Below are positions 35,171-47,370 of a stretch of 64,000 nucleotides of DNA, in pieces (position 1 is the first letter of the stretch; each line of letters begins with the position of its first letter). The stretch spans positions 150,233,741 to 150,297,740 of the forward strand of contig CM041465.1 in assembly GCA_023213395.1 (NCBI GenBank), in the 5' to 3' direction. The stretch comes from Cycas panzhihuaensis (taxonomy: Eukaryota > Cycadophyta). Both the position numbers and the translations under genes were made by a program. The notes under the pieces were generated by a model. That model was not told the DNA's origin, did not search any database, and saw nothing but the letters and a program-made list of their open reading frames with translations.

Positions 35171-36413
35171 TATACACCCAACTTTAATGACATTTAATAA
35201 CAAGAGCTAGCTCTAAGAGATAGAAGTCTAAATAATAGAGATAGAGTTGAGAGAGAGTGGAGATAGAATGGAACTAAAGAGTGTCTAGAGAACATAAAGA
35301 GCTTGGGCACATCTCTAAGAGTAATAGAAAAATAATACAATAAAAAGATCTAATTCTCTGGAAGGAAAAGTATACTACTTTATGAACAAAAGAGGTGGGA
35401 ATAGTAGTCTAGTTTTCATATTCAAAGTTTTGTGGTCTATTAACCAACTTGCATGATGTTTTGTATAGCTTAAAAGTATTGGTTTTAATAGTTCAAGGTT
35501 TAGTATCTCTTTATCAATTTATATAAGATTTTCTATAGCTTAGAATGGTAAAATCGTGACCAACATGTATGAGATATCTACAACCTAGAACTATGGTTTT
35601 GGAGATTATTATCTAGATTGGTTCAGTATCTTCTTGGTGACCACTACCAACCCATGAAGGAATATGATTAGATGATGTTAGGAACATGTGTGTAAATTAT
35701 CCCTTTAATCTCTTTAGGTTGTTTTGAAGATACTAATTTCAATTTGAGATAGGACGTTGAGTGTGTCTCCCCATATTTATGTTATGAAGGTCCATAGACA
35801 TTGAGTGTATCCTACCATGGTTATGTTATGAAGGAATTTAGATGTTAAGCCTATCTCCTTAATTCCTTAAGAGTTGGATATTTTATATACATGGGTAATG
35901 CATATATGGTATGGATTGCAACCTTATTCTTAGATTAGTTTTGTGATATGAAACATGTACCTCATATAGATGAGAGTTAGTGATCATATATGTAGTTGAG
36001 TATGGTATGAAACATACAAGCTATTATTATTACATGATCACATACAATTAGTAGAAGCAAGCTACTAGCACTTATGACTAAGGCACTAGCAGGTTAAATT
36101 CTAGTTATTAACTATTATACATAGAATATTAAATCCACCAATAAAAAAAAGGTCATTTGGCTTAGCAATAGGATTACAAGGAAAAGGCCCTCTTCTATCT
36201 ATTTAAGGGTTATGGATTGTAGAAGAAGGTTGTTTTATAATTATCTTCTCTTATGAGAATTATACTTTAGTACTCTTTAGTTTTCTTTTATGTCCATTTC
36301 ATGTTCTTTGGTGTACTTCATTTCTATAATTAGTTCCCATATTAATACAAGAGCTACATTTCTTGTCTATTTTCCATTATTATTTTTGTGTCCAAGAAAA
36401 GAGTTAGGAAAGT
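35171..36413. other. AT-rich DNA with LTR-like right end
   Basis: No gene is seen. The last 400 bp look like an LTR: a CTATTTAAGG TATA-like box near 36200 and T-rich sequence, ending in GTTGCATCTCA (36412-36422) just before a decayed PBS. The left border and a partner are not found. Confidence 0.35.
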
Positions 36414-36423
36414 TGCATCTCAT

Positions 36424-36438
36424 GTGCTATCAAAGTTG
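36424..36438 (+). promoter_or_regulatory. Possible decayed primer-binding site
   Basis: GTGCTATCAAAGTTG resembles TGGTATCAAAGC with changes. The preceding sequence ends in CA. Weak evidence. Confidence 0.3.
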
Positions 36439-36938
36439 TGTTGTTAGTCATCCATGACATCAAAACAAAATCAAGAGAAATAAGAGCAGTGGAAGGGGTA
36501 AAGGAAAAGTAGGAAAAAAAAATCCCCTTAGTGAAAATTCTAGAAACCCTCTTCTATTTCCATTTTTTTCTTTATGTGTTATTACTATTTTTTAAAATAT
36601 TTTAATCAGTTACAAGTGGGTAACAAGACTCCTACCCTTCCCCTAGCCTTAATTATTAGGTAGAGACCCTAAACCCCATCTTTAAACATCACAAGACTTT
36701 ATTACTTTAAGCCAAGCACACATGGGCATACACTCATGTATGAATCAAAGTAGCTAACTTTGCTTACACAGGCCTTAGATAGAACATAGCTATAGGATTA
36801 GACCTTTACATACCTTTGGGTATATCACAGGACCCTTGTAGGTTCCCTTACCTTACATAGCATAGAAAAAATAGTTAGTTGTATGTCCTCTATAGTGCAT
36901 TGATTAGTAGTTAATGTCAGAAAGATGTCCCTCATGAA
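36439..36938. other. Pre-insertion DNA left of the Tat-like element
   Basis: No gene is seen. Before the 14.9 kb insertion this was contiguous with 51886 onward, so it may include the left part of the LTR that ends at 52387. The last five bases before the insertion (CACCC, 36939-36943) are its target duplication. Confidence 0.45.
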
Positions 36939-36943
36939 CACCC

Positions 36944-39900
36944 TATTTCCCAACTACCAGGAATGGTTGTGGATGGGTCAACTCAAGTAAGTGTAGGTAT
37001 ACTTATGTCCCTCACCTTCATTAGTTCTACTAGAGGTGGATTGAAGCATTTCATTATATTACATGACTATTTGGTTCATTGAGTGATCATTATGCATCTG
37101 CTACTTGATCATGTTACATTACACCACTTCAGCCTATGACGATCTAGGGATATACATCCCATGGCACTCCACAACCCTCCTCCACATCTCCACATTATGC
37201 CCAAGTACTAGTTGGCCCCCATAGCCCAATCACATCACCCATTGGCACACATCGATGCCTAGTGCCTCGCCTAGGCTGCTTGGCAGCTTTCTACTTACTT
37301 ATTAACTTTTTGGGAGCTTCTCGCCTTTGATATTTTGCCTATCATAGGTTTCTTAGGTCCCATGACTGTCTCCTGCCACTTGGACAGAGTGTCATGCCCC
37401 TTAGCCCTGAAGTACCCCCCTTTTCTAAGCTCCCAAACTTCCTTTTTCTTATGTCTCTGCCACACTACGATAAAGATCGCGGTACCACTGAAAACTTTGC
37501 GGTACCGTGAAGTTTACCATGGTACGACTATTATATTTTATTTTTTAAAATATACCGTGTCTAATTTCACATTTATTGTGAAATTACCACGTGCCAGAGA
37601 TGTATTCCTAGCCCAAGTTGAACCATAATCACTCAATTAACCTAGGGTTGGGTATAGAAACCCAAAAATAACATCATTATTCTTCTTCTTGGCTCTCTTA
37701 CTTAAGTTTTACACAACACTCTCTCCAGAAATGCCCTACAATAGGACAAGACTACCATTGTCAACTTCTCAACCTACCACTAGCCCTTTATAGCTCCAGA
37801 TCTGCAATAGTAGGCTTGTACTATGGCTAGGAAAGGGAAGGATATGTCCCAAGTATTTCATCAAGTGTAGATCTTTCATCTCACTCTAAAGTTCTCCTAG
37901 TTTGCTAGTCCTTTGGGGTTTCACCTGTAAACCCCCATAGGGTTGGCATCTTTCTCTCATTCCTCAAGGAGATCTACCCCTAATCTACCTCCAGTAGGTA
38001 CTTCTAAGCTTTATTTTTCTCTTCCTTTCCTTAAAACATTATAAAAGTTATTTGTCATATCTTTTCAATACTTTTCTCTTTGATTTTCCTACTGTAAATA
38101 GGAGGCAAACCCTCCATTCCTCGCTTGCTTCCTATTTCCTTCCAGCTCTTCCTTGGTTTCTCCAAGGAGGCAGTAAGAAAGAGGATTTCATAGAGAGTGA
38201 GAGTAAAGGTAGGGTTCTGTACCCAATAAGCCTTCTCCTCAAGAGCAGTCCCCTTCTCTCCATACCTCTTCCTTCTCTAGGCTTCCCTTGGATTTTCAAA
38301 GAGCTATTGGAAAGGAGGCCATTACTAGTAGCAGCATATGCAGCCCCTTGCAACACTTGGTCTCAGCCTTATAGACCCTACATTGGTAGGATTTTAGCCT
38401 TGTACTACAACCAACTTGTTTCTTGGTGTTAGGCTTAGTTGAAGTTACAAAAGTTGCACTTTGTGACTTTTGCAACATTAACAACAAACCCAACTTTACC
38501 CATAATATGTTGCTTCCCAAGGCCTTTCTCTTCATCACCTTGGCACTTGGATAGGGCGGAGTACTACAGATCTAGAGGGTTAGCCATTTCAAGGCTAGTC
38601 ATCCTCTTTCTCTTCTTAACTTCCTTTTCTTACATTGTTTGTGAGTTAGCATAAAAAGGGAACTAAGAGTGATCTTGTATTGGAAATATTTCTTTTGGTT
38701 AAAATACCATATATCATATTATCCCGCAAATTGTATTTGTTGCCCCTTAGGAAAGGGAAACATCACTTGATTGTAGGTTTTTGTCTTATCATATGTGGAG
38801 AGGAAGAAGAGAATATCGATCTAGGTATGCCCCCACCTTCCAACCATTATTTTTTTTTTGGGTCTTCAAGTTGCAAGGTAGAATGGTAATTACTTTTGAT
38901 TTTCTCCTTCTTGCAATACTTCCTTGCTCTTTTTTCATTTCCTTTTGACTTGGGGGAAGGTAAGGGAGCCCCCACCCTTCTTCATTAGTACCATCATGTC
39001 ACGTCATCCATAATTGGGGCTAGCATGAGGAAAGTAAGAACGACAAGGATAGTGCTCCTTTCAGCCGCCTAGTTCCAGGTATGCCTCCTGCTTCCCTTAA
39101 TCATTGTTCTCTTTCTTTTTTTCTTATGCTTATATATCACTTATAGGAAAAGAAAAGGAAAGGAATCAATGTATGCCATTTGTCCTTAGCTAGTTTGCTA
39201 GCTTGCTTGATAAAGTACATGTAATTAGAATCTTATACATTTACATGACGACTTGGTTGTATTGCTTATTGAACTCGCATCCTTTTGCATATGTCTCGCA
39301 TTATATAGCTACCTTGTTATCTCTCTTTCTTTCATATTAAAGGACAATGACAGAGAGGATATATGTGTGAGAGACAAATGAGTGGGAATTTTATGTTGTT
39401 TTTCTTTTCTTATTTGGAAAGAACTTCCTTGCACACATGGGTACTTTATCACATGCATAACATCTCCACCACATCACTTTGTATAGCAACCCACTCATAC
39501 AAATATTAAAACATTTCCATTATCAATTCATACCCCCTAAGACCCTCTTAGGTTTAGTGCCTTAAGGGCGTCCCCCTTTCAAGGCTCATTTTTTCCTCTA
39601 TTCGTTGTTTCATCTATCACGGCCAAGCCACCCTAGTGTGACCTTTAGGTCAGTTCCACACCTGTAAGATTGATCATCTTCCCAATCTTTCACGAGTGCA
39701 TATCACCCTTATTCCCTACCTAGGAGCACCTCTTCTATCCCCTTTTCACATGAGAAGTCATTCCCTCGCTTGTCCTCTCCTCCCTCCTTTGGCCACCAGA
39801 GGTCGGGAGGGCCTATTTTTTGAGGTTACTAAGGAAACTGATGATTTTCCCCATCTCTCTATCATGCCTAATTAAGGCAGAGCTACCTCAAAAGAGGTTC

Positions 39901-40057
39901 ATACACCATTTATGGGTCCTGAACCTACATTCTGACATATAGATGCCTTGTGTAGGTGATTTCCTTCAATTGCCTAATAGATTATTAACCTTGAAACCCT
40001 TAGTTGGTTAGTTTGATCTTACCCAAGTGTGGTTACCCCCCCGTAGGTATGATTCTA
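36944..40057 (+). repeat. 5' LTR of Tat-like element
   Basis: 3,114 bp, starting TATTTCCC and ending GATTCTA, where the partner has TG and CA. Both termini have lost the canonical bases by transitions. TATAGAAA at 37653-37660 is the counterpart of the TATA box in the 3' LTR. Long ORF-like stretches in it (for example 38052-38432) are not shared as coding sequence by the other LTR. Confidence 0.95.
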
Positions 40058-40061
40058 TTAG

Positions 40062-40077
40062 TGACCATACTGGGGAC
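40062..40077 (+). promoter_or_regulatory. Probable primer-binding site of Tat-like element
   Basis: TGACCATACTGGGGAC, four bases after the LTR end. Its position and CTGGGGA core suit a gypsy PBS. It does not match initiator-Met tRNA, and I cannot name the tRNA with confidence. Confidence 0.5.
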
Positions 40078-40253
40078 TTCTAGTAAGGGATTAATCCTCT
40101 CTCCCTTCTTATTGATGCTACCTCTTTTCTGGTAGCTCTCCTTGTTTAGTTAGGCAGCCCCCAACACTTACTTCTTACTATCCTTTCTTTCTTCCTTCCA
40201 ACCTCTAGGCAAAACTTATATGCGATGGTTCTCACATCGCTTATGAGGCTTTC

Positions 40254-40288
40254 CCTCTTTGTTGGAAGATCCCTCTTTATTGGAAGAT
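40254..40288 (+). repeat. 17/18-bp tandem repeat at gag start
   Basis: CCCTCTTGTTGGAAGAT followed by CCCTCTTTATTGGAAGAT. In frame the unit encodes PSLLED. The first copy has lost one T, which throws off the frame from an upstream ATG at 40221. Confidence 0.85.
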
Positions 40289-41998
40289 CCCTCTTATCGT
40301 CCCCTTCCTTCATTAGATTCTAATTCAACCATAGAAGGTTTCCCTTTAGATTAGACATATCACACCTATGCATCCAAATCACATGAGCCTTCTACCTCTT
40401 TCCAAGGGCCCACGTAGGAGGGTGAGGACCCTATCTTTTATCCAGGTGACCAAGAACACCCGCAAGTTTACCACCTCTTTACTCATGAAGTAGAGGCCTC
40501 TTCTCCTCTAGAGTTCTACCACCCTAGTGGTGATTCTCATGAGGATCGCCCCATGGGGTCCACCTTGTATGAGGCCCCTTCTACCTCTTATGATCAAGCG
40601 GATACCCCTCCTGCAGATGTTGTCGAAGCCCTTAGCCAATGCTTCCAAGCTGCTTACTTCCAACCACATCCTAAGTGGTTCGAGAACATCTTGCGAAGCA
40701 TTGTGATTCCTTCCTCTATATTTGCCTTACCTCATCCATCTCATTCCACTCCCTTACCTATGATAAGCATGTCTTTCACTTCATCTTCCTCTCCCCATGG
40801 TCCATGTTCTTTGGGGACCACCCAGGGTATGTCCTCTTCCTAACTTAGGATGAGTATGCCCCCTTCTAGTCAAACAACTACACCTCCGCTGACTATAGTA
40901 TATTTGCCATTTGTTAGATCTGGGGGACCTGCATGTGCCCCTACTTCTAGCTATGTGAGGGTTGCCCCCACACACTCCCAAGTTCAACCTAGGGATCCCT
41001 CCCTCTACGTACCTCCAGGTTATACTTCTCATCCATGGGAGCATGGTAAGGGAAATCCCCTTCCAGTTTATAGGGTGGACCCTTTGCATCCTTATGGTGT
41101 CTCTCCACCTACAGGTGGACCATACAGGCAAAACCTGATTCCTCACCCCTCTTTTCCATCCTCCTATGTCACCCCTCATGTTGTGACTTTGCAAGGGGGG
41201 CAAGCTCCCTCCCAATGCATCTTTTCCCAAGCTCCTTTCTAATAAGGGGCATTTTACCAAGGAGGGATGGGTCCCTTATACCCACCCACTTCTGTGTAGA
41301 TTCCCTTGAATGTAGGATTACCTCCTTCTCACCAAACTAGAGGGGGTCAATATCCCATTTTAAACTAAACATCTCAAGGAGGATTTGGGAAAACTTACCT
41401 ACCTCCTCTTCTACCTTCCATTGATCTTATGGTCCAGTCAAGGGCACACCTCTTTATGGACTACAGATCGACACCTCTATCTATTCAGGCACTAAGAACC
41501 AACTTACAGCCTCACCCTCCCGAGGTTCCCAAGTTTGATGGGACTTTATTGTAAGACCCAACAAAGCATGTCTGTAGTTTTTCTATGGAATGTATTAATT
41601 ATTATGCTTATGATCACATACTCATAAAACTCCTCCCACGTTCTCTTCAAGGTGATGCCCTTAAGTGGTTCTATCACCTGCCAGCACATTCTATCTTTTC
41701 ATTCCAACAACTTGTAGATAAATTCATTAACTATTTTGACATAGCTCATCCTTTTAAAAGTGGAATGAAAGCCCTTTTGTCTCTTAAACAAGGTCATGAT
41801 AAGATGAATCATGACTTTGTGAGATGCTTCCATGACTTGCTTCACTCCACCAAGGTAACCTTGCTAGAGGACTTGAATAGAGACCTCTTTGTTAACGCCC
41901 TTCACCCAAAAATCCACGTTGAAGTCCTTAAAATGGGGGCAACTATGTGCAATTCCACCATAGCCAAGTGCTTGGCGCTTGAGGCCATTGAGATCTAA
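40265..41998 (+). pseudogene. Gypsy gag polyprotein, Tat-like element
   Basis: It would form the virus-like particle. The ORFs starting at 40553, 40850 and 41585 share one frame, which extends from about 40265 to 41998 with a handful of stops and no further frameshift. The N-terminal half is Pro-, Ser- and Thr-rich (for example GVSPPTGGPYRQNLIPHPSF). The C-terminal part is the Retrotrans_gag domain: VPKFDGT, HVCSFSMECINYY, LLPRSLQGDALKWFYHLP, FSFQQLVDKFINYF (41520-41740), then a VEVLKMG region. The upstream ATG at 40221 is a possible start, now out of frame. Confidence 0.85.
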
Positions 41999-42297
41999 GC
42001 ATATCTTAAGAAGCCTCTCAAGCCCTCACAATGGCATGAGGCACCTCCACCACCCCATGAAACTAAAGTCCAACAGCCTGCTAAATCTTCTTCCCATCCA
42101 ATGGAGAAGACCTTGGATCCCCTTACTTCTGCTATATGTTCATTCGAACATACCATGAAGGATCTTAAGCTCCAAGCCCCTTCATCCCCCACCTTACATA
42201 GACCAGTTCACCAAGCCTCTCAAGCCACTCCCCCAAGGGTGGTAACACGCAATCTTCTCAAATGAGGAAGCATGATTCCTCCCTAAAGAAGAAATAG

Positions 42298-42339
42298 TGT
42301 TCCATCCATGGGGAATATTTCCACGAAGATTCACAATGC
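42298..42339 (+). pseudogene. Zinc knuckle of gag-pol, Tat-like element
   Basis: Reads CSIHGEYFHEDSQC, a C-x2-H-x4-H-x4-C finger of the form found between gag and protease in Tat/Ogre elements. All four ligands are kept. Stops lie before and after it. Confidence 0.7.
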
Positions 42340-42699
42340 TAGGCCTAGCACCCTAGAGCCACCCCACAACGTGATTCTTCTCCCAAACAGACATCTAGGC
42401 CCAACCTAGACCAACCTGTCCATAAGGATCCCTTCCCTAAACATGGGGATCGTGATCACACCAACCAATAAAAGGGTAGCCGAAATAGATGGAGGTCCCC
42501 GAACCCTTGTCCTTCATAAACTAAAGGGAAGGGAGCAAGGAACTCATCCTCTTCTTCTAATTCTCCCAATTGCCACACTCCTTCACCCTCTCGATCTCAG
42601 AATAAGGGGAAGAAAGTCATTTCAATACTTGAGACCATGTCGTTATATGCCTTAACTCAGTCTCAAGCAGCTAAAGAGGCGAACAATGCCTCTTCTTCC

Positions 42700-43870
42700 A
42701 TACCTTATCCTGATCCTCTTCTGGAAGTCCCTTCTCTATAAGTCTCCATGCTTCTTAAGACCATTCTTGTATGCCTTGGTCATTATGACTTTCGAAGGGC
42801 TCTTCCCCAACCAACCATAGAGGCGAAGCCCTTCGCTATCATTGACCGGCTCCACATTGTCACCATGGGGATGTCCTTGATGGATGTCTTGAGAATAATC
42901 TGTCATTGATGCATTTTTCTTCTTGAAGCTCTTGGCCATTAAAATGCTTCCATCCATGTAGTAAGCACCACCTCCCATGGACCACCTGTCATCTCGTTCG
43001 ATCCTCGATATCTCCTGTCTCCCAGTGAATGGGAGAAGCTTTTGCATTACCCATTCATCATTTCTATTGACACCCCTGATTTTATCATAAAGAGGACCAT
43101 TGTAGATAATGGCTTCTTGATTAATGATATGCCTATCTGTATGCTTAAGGAGCTAGGCATAATAGCTCTTGAGTCTGTCTCTTGGAAATGCCAAGGATAT
43201 GATAGCACTGAGAAGTCCCCCTTATGGACAATCTCCTTTTCGCTTACCTTAGAAGGGAAGACCATTTCTGTTGATGTTATTATACTCAATATCGATGTGG
43301 AGTACAACCTCCTATTGGGCCGACCATGGCTTGACCAAATGGGAGCAATTTACTCCTCCCATTAGGGGCAACTTAAATTTATCCATGAAGGAGGAGTTAT
43401 AGTCATCTCCTGTAAGCCTCTGCCATCTCACATTTCTCATCTAGTCTACCAAGCTATCTTTGATGATAAAGATAGTGATCTTGAGGAGGATATCCCTTCC
43501 ATGGGGCCCTTTTCTTAGGAGACTAACCTTCATCAAACAGAACTTATGCCTTGTCATGAGCCAAACCTAGTTAAGTTTGCCCCTATTAGTATGGGTAATT
43601 ATGGTTACCTAACTGTTATGGGTGATTCTGAGTCAGATAGTGAGGGTGATGAGCCCCCTTCTCGACGTATCACCCTGGTTTCATGCATGCCTAAGGAGAT
43701 ATCTTGATCGGATATTCCCTCTTCTCTTCATTCTAAATTAGCACTTAAGCTACTAGTTCCAAACCAGCCACTTCTATCATTTTCTCACCCTCCCTGAGTG
43801 GCTTCATGTAGGTGTCCATGTCGATGAGCTACTCGTAGAGGCACTTCTTTTTCATGCTCTAGGTCCTCAC
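42700..43870 (+). pseudogene. Aspartic protease region of pol, Tat-like element
   Basis: It would cut the polyprotein. Motifs: VISFDPRYL and PFIISIDTPDF (42990-43090), RTIVDNGFLINDMPICMLKELGI (43093-43165; the catalytic Asp-Ser/Gly-Gly is Asp-Asn-Gly), and EYNLLLGRPWLDQMGA (43300-43345). The LLGRPWL motif is typical of the protease end of Tat elements. An acidic linker follows (DSESDSEGDEPPSRRI, near 43630), where RT should begin, but RT motifs never appear. Confidence 0.8.
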
Positions 43871-44846
43871 CCAGGACCAGAGCTAATCCTACTTAAATAC
43901 AACCTTCCCATGTGATCTGTCACATGTTAGATCTATCCCACTCATTTGGTTTTGACTAAAACCATTTTACTTATAGGCATGGCTGTACAGGGCCTTGCCT
44001 TCGTCATCCATCTCCATGCCACGTGTGACTATTCCTACCTCTATGTAAATTGGGTACACCCATTCCCCCCTTTCTCGCTCTGAAACGAGCCTAAAGTACC
44101 ACCCTAAGTGTGTCTTCATTCCCTCAAACCACGAGTGGAATGACAATTTAGGGTGCCTTTCCTAGCTTTCCTTGTTAGATGTGTTGGTTCCTGCAACTTC
44201 TAAGTTTAGAAATGCACTCCAATTGGGGCTTCATACTCAAGTACCTATACTCTCTCTCACTAACACTTCCTTTGCATATCCCGATATACTCCTTCAATGG
44301 ACATATATGGCTCCCCATCTCCTAGCCTCACACATGCCTATCACCTATGCCCATGGTGGTCATGTTTGCTTACTATGAGTATGGCCCTGTATGAAAGGAA
44401 TCCTAGGCATCACCTATATGATCTAATAACAACAAACCAAAACCATCATCATGTATAACCCCTTGTGCACTCGTGCACCTATGTTTACATACATATAAAT
44501 ATATAAACAAAACATACAACAAAATACACAATCATAACACTATCATCATGCATCAAATAGGGTGCCAATGGCCCCCATCTATATACATAAAAATCTTATC
44601 ATACAAATGGTATAGTGAATCATTAGTGGGAAGCCAAATCCTTATAGGGAGGAGTGAAATTGTGTGGTAACATATGGTGACTCCCTGGAGGTCTAGTTCT
44701 TTCCCAATCAAAACTAGTTATACCTTACTCCTCGGCACTCCTATGCTCAAGGGGTATCATCTCATGGTCACTCTGACCCCTCCCTAGGAGGCCACATGCC
44801 ACCTAAGATCCTTTGATACTGCTGTGAGCTCTTGACCTCACTCCCC
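43871..44846. other. Interior of Tat-like element, nothing recognised
   Basis: This lies between the protease end and the antisense cassette. No RT motif and no stable frame. It probably contains the breakpoint where the polymerase genes were lost. Confidence 0.5.
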
Positions 44847-45654
44847 TCATCCTGAGGCCTCCCCAGGGTCGTTATCATTGTGTGTGTATATGTCCTGCTC
44901 TACAATGACCTCGATGTCACCTAGTCCACTAACTAATCGTATCTCCCTTGGATATGATCCCTCTCTCCCTCTACCAATTGGAGCCTCTCCTCCACTCCTT
45001 AAAGTCACTCCTCTAGTATGGCAACTCTGACGCGACTCTCTGTGTCCCCATCTACTCCAACACCCTAAGCCTCCAGCACCTGGACTCAACCACATACGGT
45101 ATTCCTCTCTTTGTGGGTCCCACACAACTCCTCCTTTAGATGTCCCACCCTCACCTAGTGCTCCGTGGACTCCACTACCTAGATGTCCCTAGCCCTAATC
45201 AACAAGATAAATGCCACTATGTGTGCCCTCGTCGATCATGGCTCCTCTCTTGCCTCGATGGGAGGTTGCCTCTCCACGTAGGCCTAGAGGAATATCTCCC
45301 AGACTACTACCTCAATCAACCTCCCCATCTTTGTTACTCCTTCCAAGTTAAACATGATACATATTAGTCTACATATCCATATGTATGTTAAGCCCTCAAA
45401 ACCAAATCAAAAGCAAACTATCCAAATGCATGATGGTCAAAGGATGGGAGGAAAGGGTAGTGTCTCATATCTTGGGATAACCGGCTCCTCCACTTTAGCA
45501 ACTCTCACCTCCCTGGGGCCTCCCTTGGCTGTTGGTGCCTCCTCCTCCTTGGGGACCATCTCGCCAACCTCTTAGCCTACCGGGACACCTCCCCTCTCCT
45601 CAACTATCACCACTACCACTGTCTGAGCTCTCCCTACTACCCTCAGTCTCTAGA
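44847..45654 (-). pseudogene. Antisense cassette, downstream part
   Basis: On the minus strand this continues the antisense cassette with Gly-, Arg- and Ser-rich sequence, including a 92-codon frame (45125-44847: WLSPGAGGLGCWSRWGHRES). It looks like a low-complexity C-terminal tail in a shifted frame. No domain is recognised. Confidence 0.3.
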
Positions 45655-46688
45655 CTAGTGTGCGAGGTGGCCTACCTCTCCTAAAGGACCCACCTCTCCT
45701 CCTACGGCTCCTAAGGGCCCTACCTCACCTCCTACAGTCCTTAATAGACCTACCTCATCACCAGTCGCTCTCGATGGGCCTGCCCCATTGCCTTTATCAC
45801 CTCCATCATCATCATCTCCATTGTTAGGGGCACCTCCTACTCCTCTTGCCTCATCATCACTATCCCACCTCACCCCTATATATGGATCCATTGTATAGTC
45901 TGCCATGGTGAGGAGGTCTAGTAATGTCGCCTCCATTGAGCGCCTGATGTATGCCTAGTCCTCAGTCCCCCTGAATCAAATTTGCCATTTATGTACCATG
46001 AGAGCCTACACCGAGATAGGGTGTGGTCCTCCTGGTGGTGCAACTACTCTAAAATGATTGAAGAACTAGCACTGTAGTAATGTATAATAGGAGAATCCTC
46101 CTCTCCCTATCACCCTAATAGTATCTAGTTGGGCGACCATATTTGTTGCATTAGAGTGACCCAATCTAGTCTCTCCTTGGCCTCACACCTCCTGATTATC
46201 TCCATCCATCTGCCGAGTATATCTCTATAGTTCTGTTTCAGGGATATCTAGAATAAAATGCCTAATGTGATCAACTTCCTTACCCAAGGAATCCGTGACA
46301 TAACCACGGTCTGCATTGGTATCCCACACCTCTCCCACCTATCTTGGCCAGTGAAAAATATGGTCGCCTCCCTATGTGCAGTGTCATTGCTAGGCAATGC
46401 TCTTAGCGATGTTGGTGCTCCTCCTGCCAGTACGTCCAGGATCCTCCGAATGTCCCCTGGTGTGATAGGGACATCCCCAACTTAGGGGAGGTGGAATACG
46501 TGCTTCCTACAATCCTAATGGGTGATGATATCTACTAGGAAGCACTAGTCTGAAGCATATTGTGGTGTCCTAATGGCCTTCAATAGGTTGCATCTCCCCA
46601 AGATCCATTTGTCACCCTGAGTCATCATCTCAATAAAGCTCATCATCATGATCTCTATGTTTTTATGGTTGTCCATCATGATAACAAC
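45655..46688 (-). pseudogene. Antisense ORF, plant-mobile-domain-like
   Basis: Reading right to left, one decayed frame follows a good 3' splice site at 46690-46689 (pyrimidine-rich tract, then TTTGTAG). It contains KHVFHLPxVGDVPITPGDIR and RILDVLAGGAP (near 46500-46420), ERCGIPMQTVVMSRIPWVRK near 46300, then MADYTMDPYIGVRWDSDDEA and an Asp/Gly-rich tail (45936-45655). The FHLP...G...ITP.D...IL pattern resembles the plant mobile domain (aminotransferase-like) of transposons and host proteins. I judge this by eye only. At least four stops are present. Confidence 0.5.
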
Positions 46689-46828
46689 CTACAAATAGAC
46701 AATAATTAGTCAAAAAGCCTCTACATCTGCCTACTTGCCCTTAGGTTGCCTCTTCCTCCCTCTCAGGCTAAATCTGGCACCTTTTCGGGCCTCCCTCCTT
46801 TCTTTTTCCATAAGGTCTCCCTACCCTG

Positions 46829-46860
46829 AGTCAAACTCTATGGTACCATAGAGTTTGACT
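46829..46860. repeat. Perfect 32-bp palindrome
   Basis: Sixteen bases followed by their exact reverse complement, centred on GGTACC (46842-46847). No loop and no mismatch. It lies in the intron-like gap of the antisense cassette. Related GGTACC and GTTTACCATGGTA motifs occur in the LTRs (37490-37525, 49345-49390) and at about 46904-46925. Confidence 0.95.
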
Positions 46861-47215
46861 AGGGCCCTACTGATATTTTAGCATGCTCTAGGCAGCCCCA
46901 CGGTAAACTCTACGATACCATAAATTTCACTGTAAGGCCACCCATACCCCCCACAAATGGGGAGGGTAACATCCAAAAGACCTTGAAATTTTTGCCCAAG
47001 TGGACTACACTCAAGCCCACTGGGACTAGGATTACCTAATGCCCTGGTCCTTCCCCCTCTCTAGCCCTAAATCAGGCTCTAGAGGGTCCTAATTTGCCCT
47101 TAAGGGGTTTAAAACTACTCTAGAAAAGTATTAAAATATGTTAAATTCAAGTGATGAATTGCAAAAGGTAGGGGATAATCCACTCACTAGATATGGTCTC
47201 GTTATGGCCATCTCC

Positions 47216-47341
47216 TCACCCCAGTCCTAACAATTGTCTCTTCACCTCGATTTGATGGCCTGATCTCTCTCTATGTGCCTCTAAAGTTGCACGACGCTCT
47301 GTTCTGTAAGGGAAAGGGCTCCAGATCGACCGCGAGCCCAT
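47216..47341 (-). pseudogene. Possible first exon of antisense ORF
   Basis: An ATG at 47341 on the minus strand opens 41 codons (start MGSRSIWSPF, end VKRQLLGLG) before a TGA. It is the first ATG after the TATA box at 47379-47371. A GTGAGT at about 47190 could be a splice donor, and the acceptor at 46690-46689 would then give an intron of about 500 bp. Coding status rests on position only. Confidence 0.35.
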
Positions 47342-47370
47342 GAAAATGAATCTTGTTTTCACTTAGTTTT

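Noticed and set aside
38052-38654. ORFs of 70-126 codons on both strands in the 5' LTR of the Tat-like element
   Set aside because: They lie inside the LTR, overlap each other, and the aligned 3' LTR (about 49920-50520) does not keep the same open frames.
42736-43047. Minus-strand 103-codon ORF in the protease region
   Set aside because: The plus strand here encodes recognisable pol sequence leading into the protease, so the minus frame is its shadow.
44172-45575. Several plus-strand ORFs of 65-92 codons
   Set aside because: They are Pro/Ser/Leu-rich, without motif, and arise from C-rich sequence opposite the antisense cassette.
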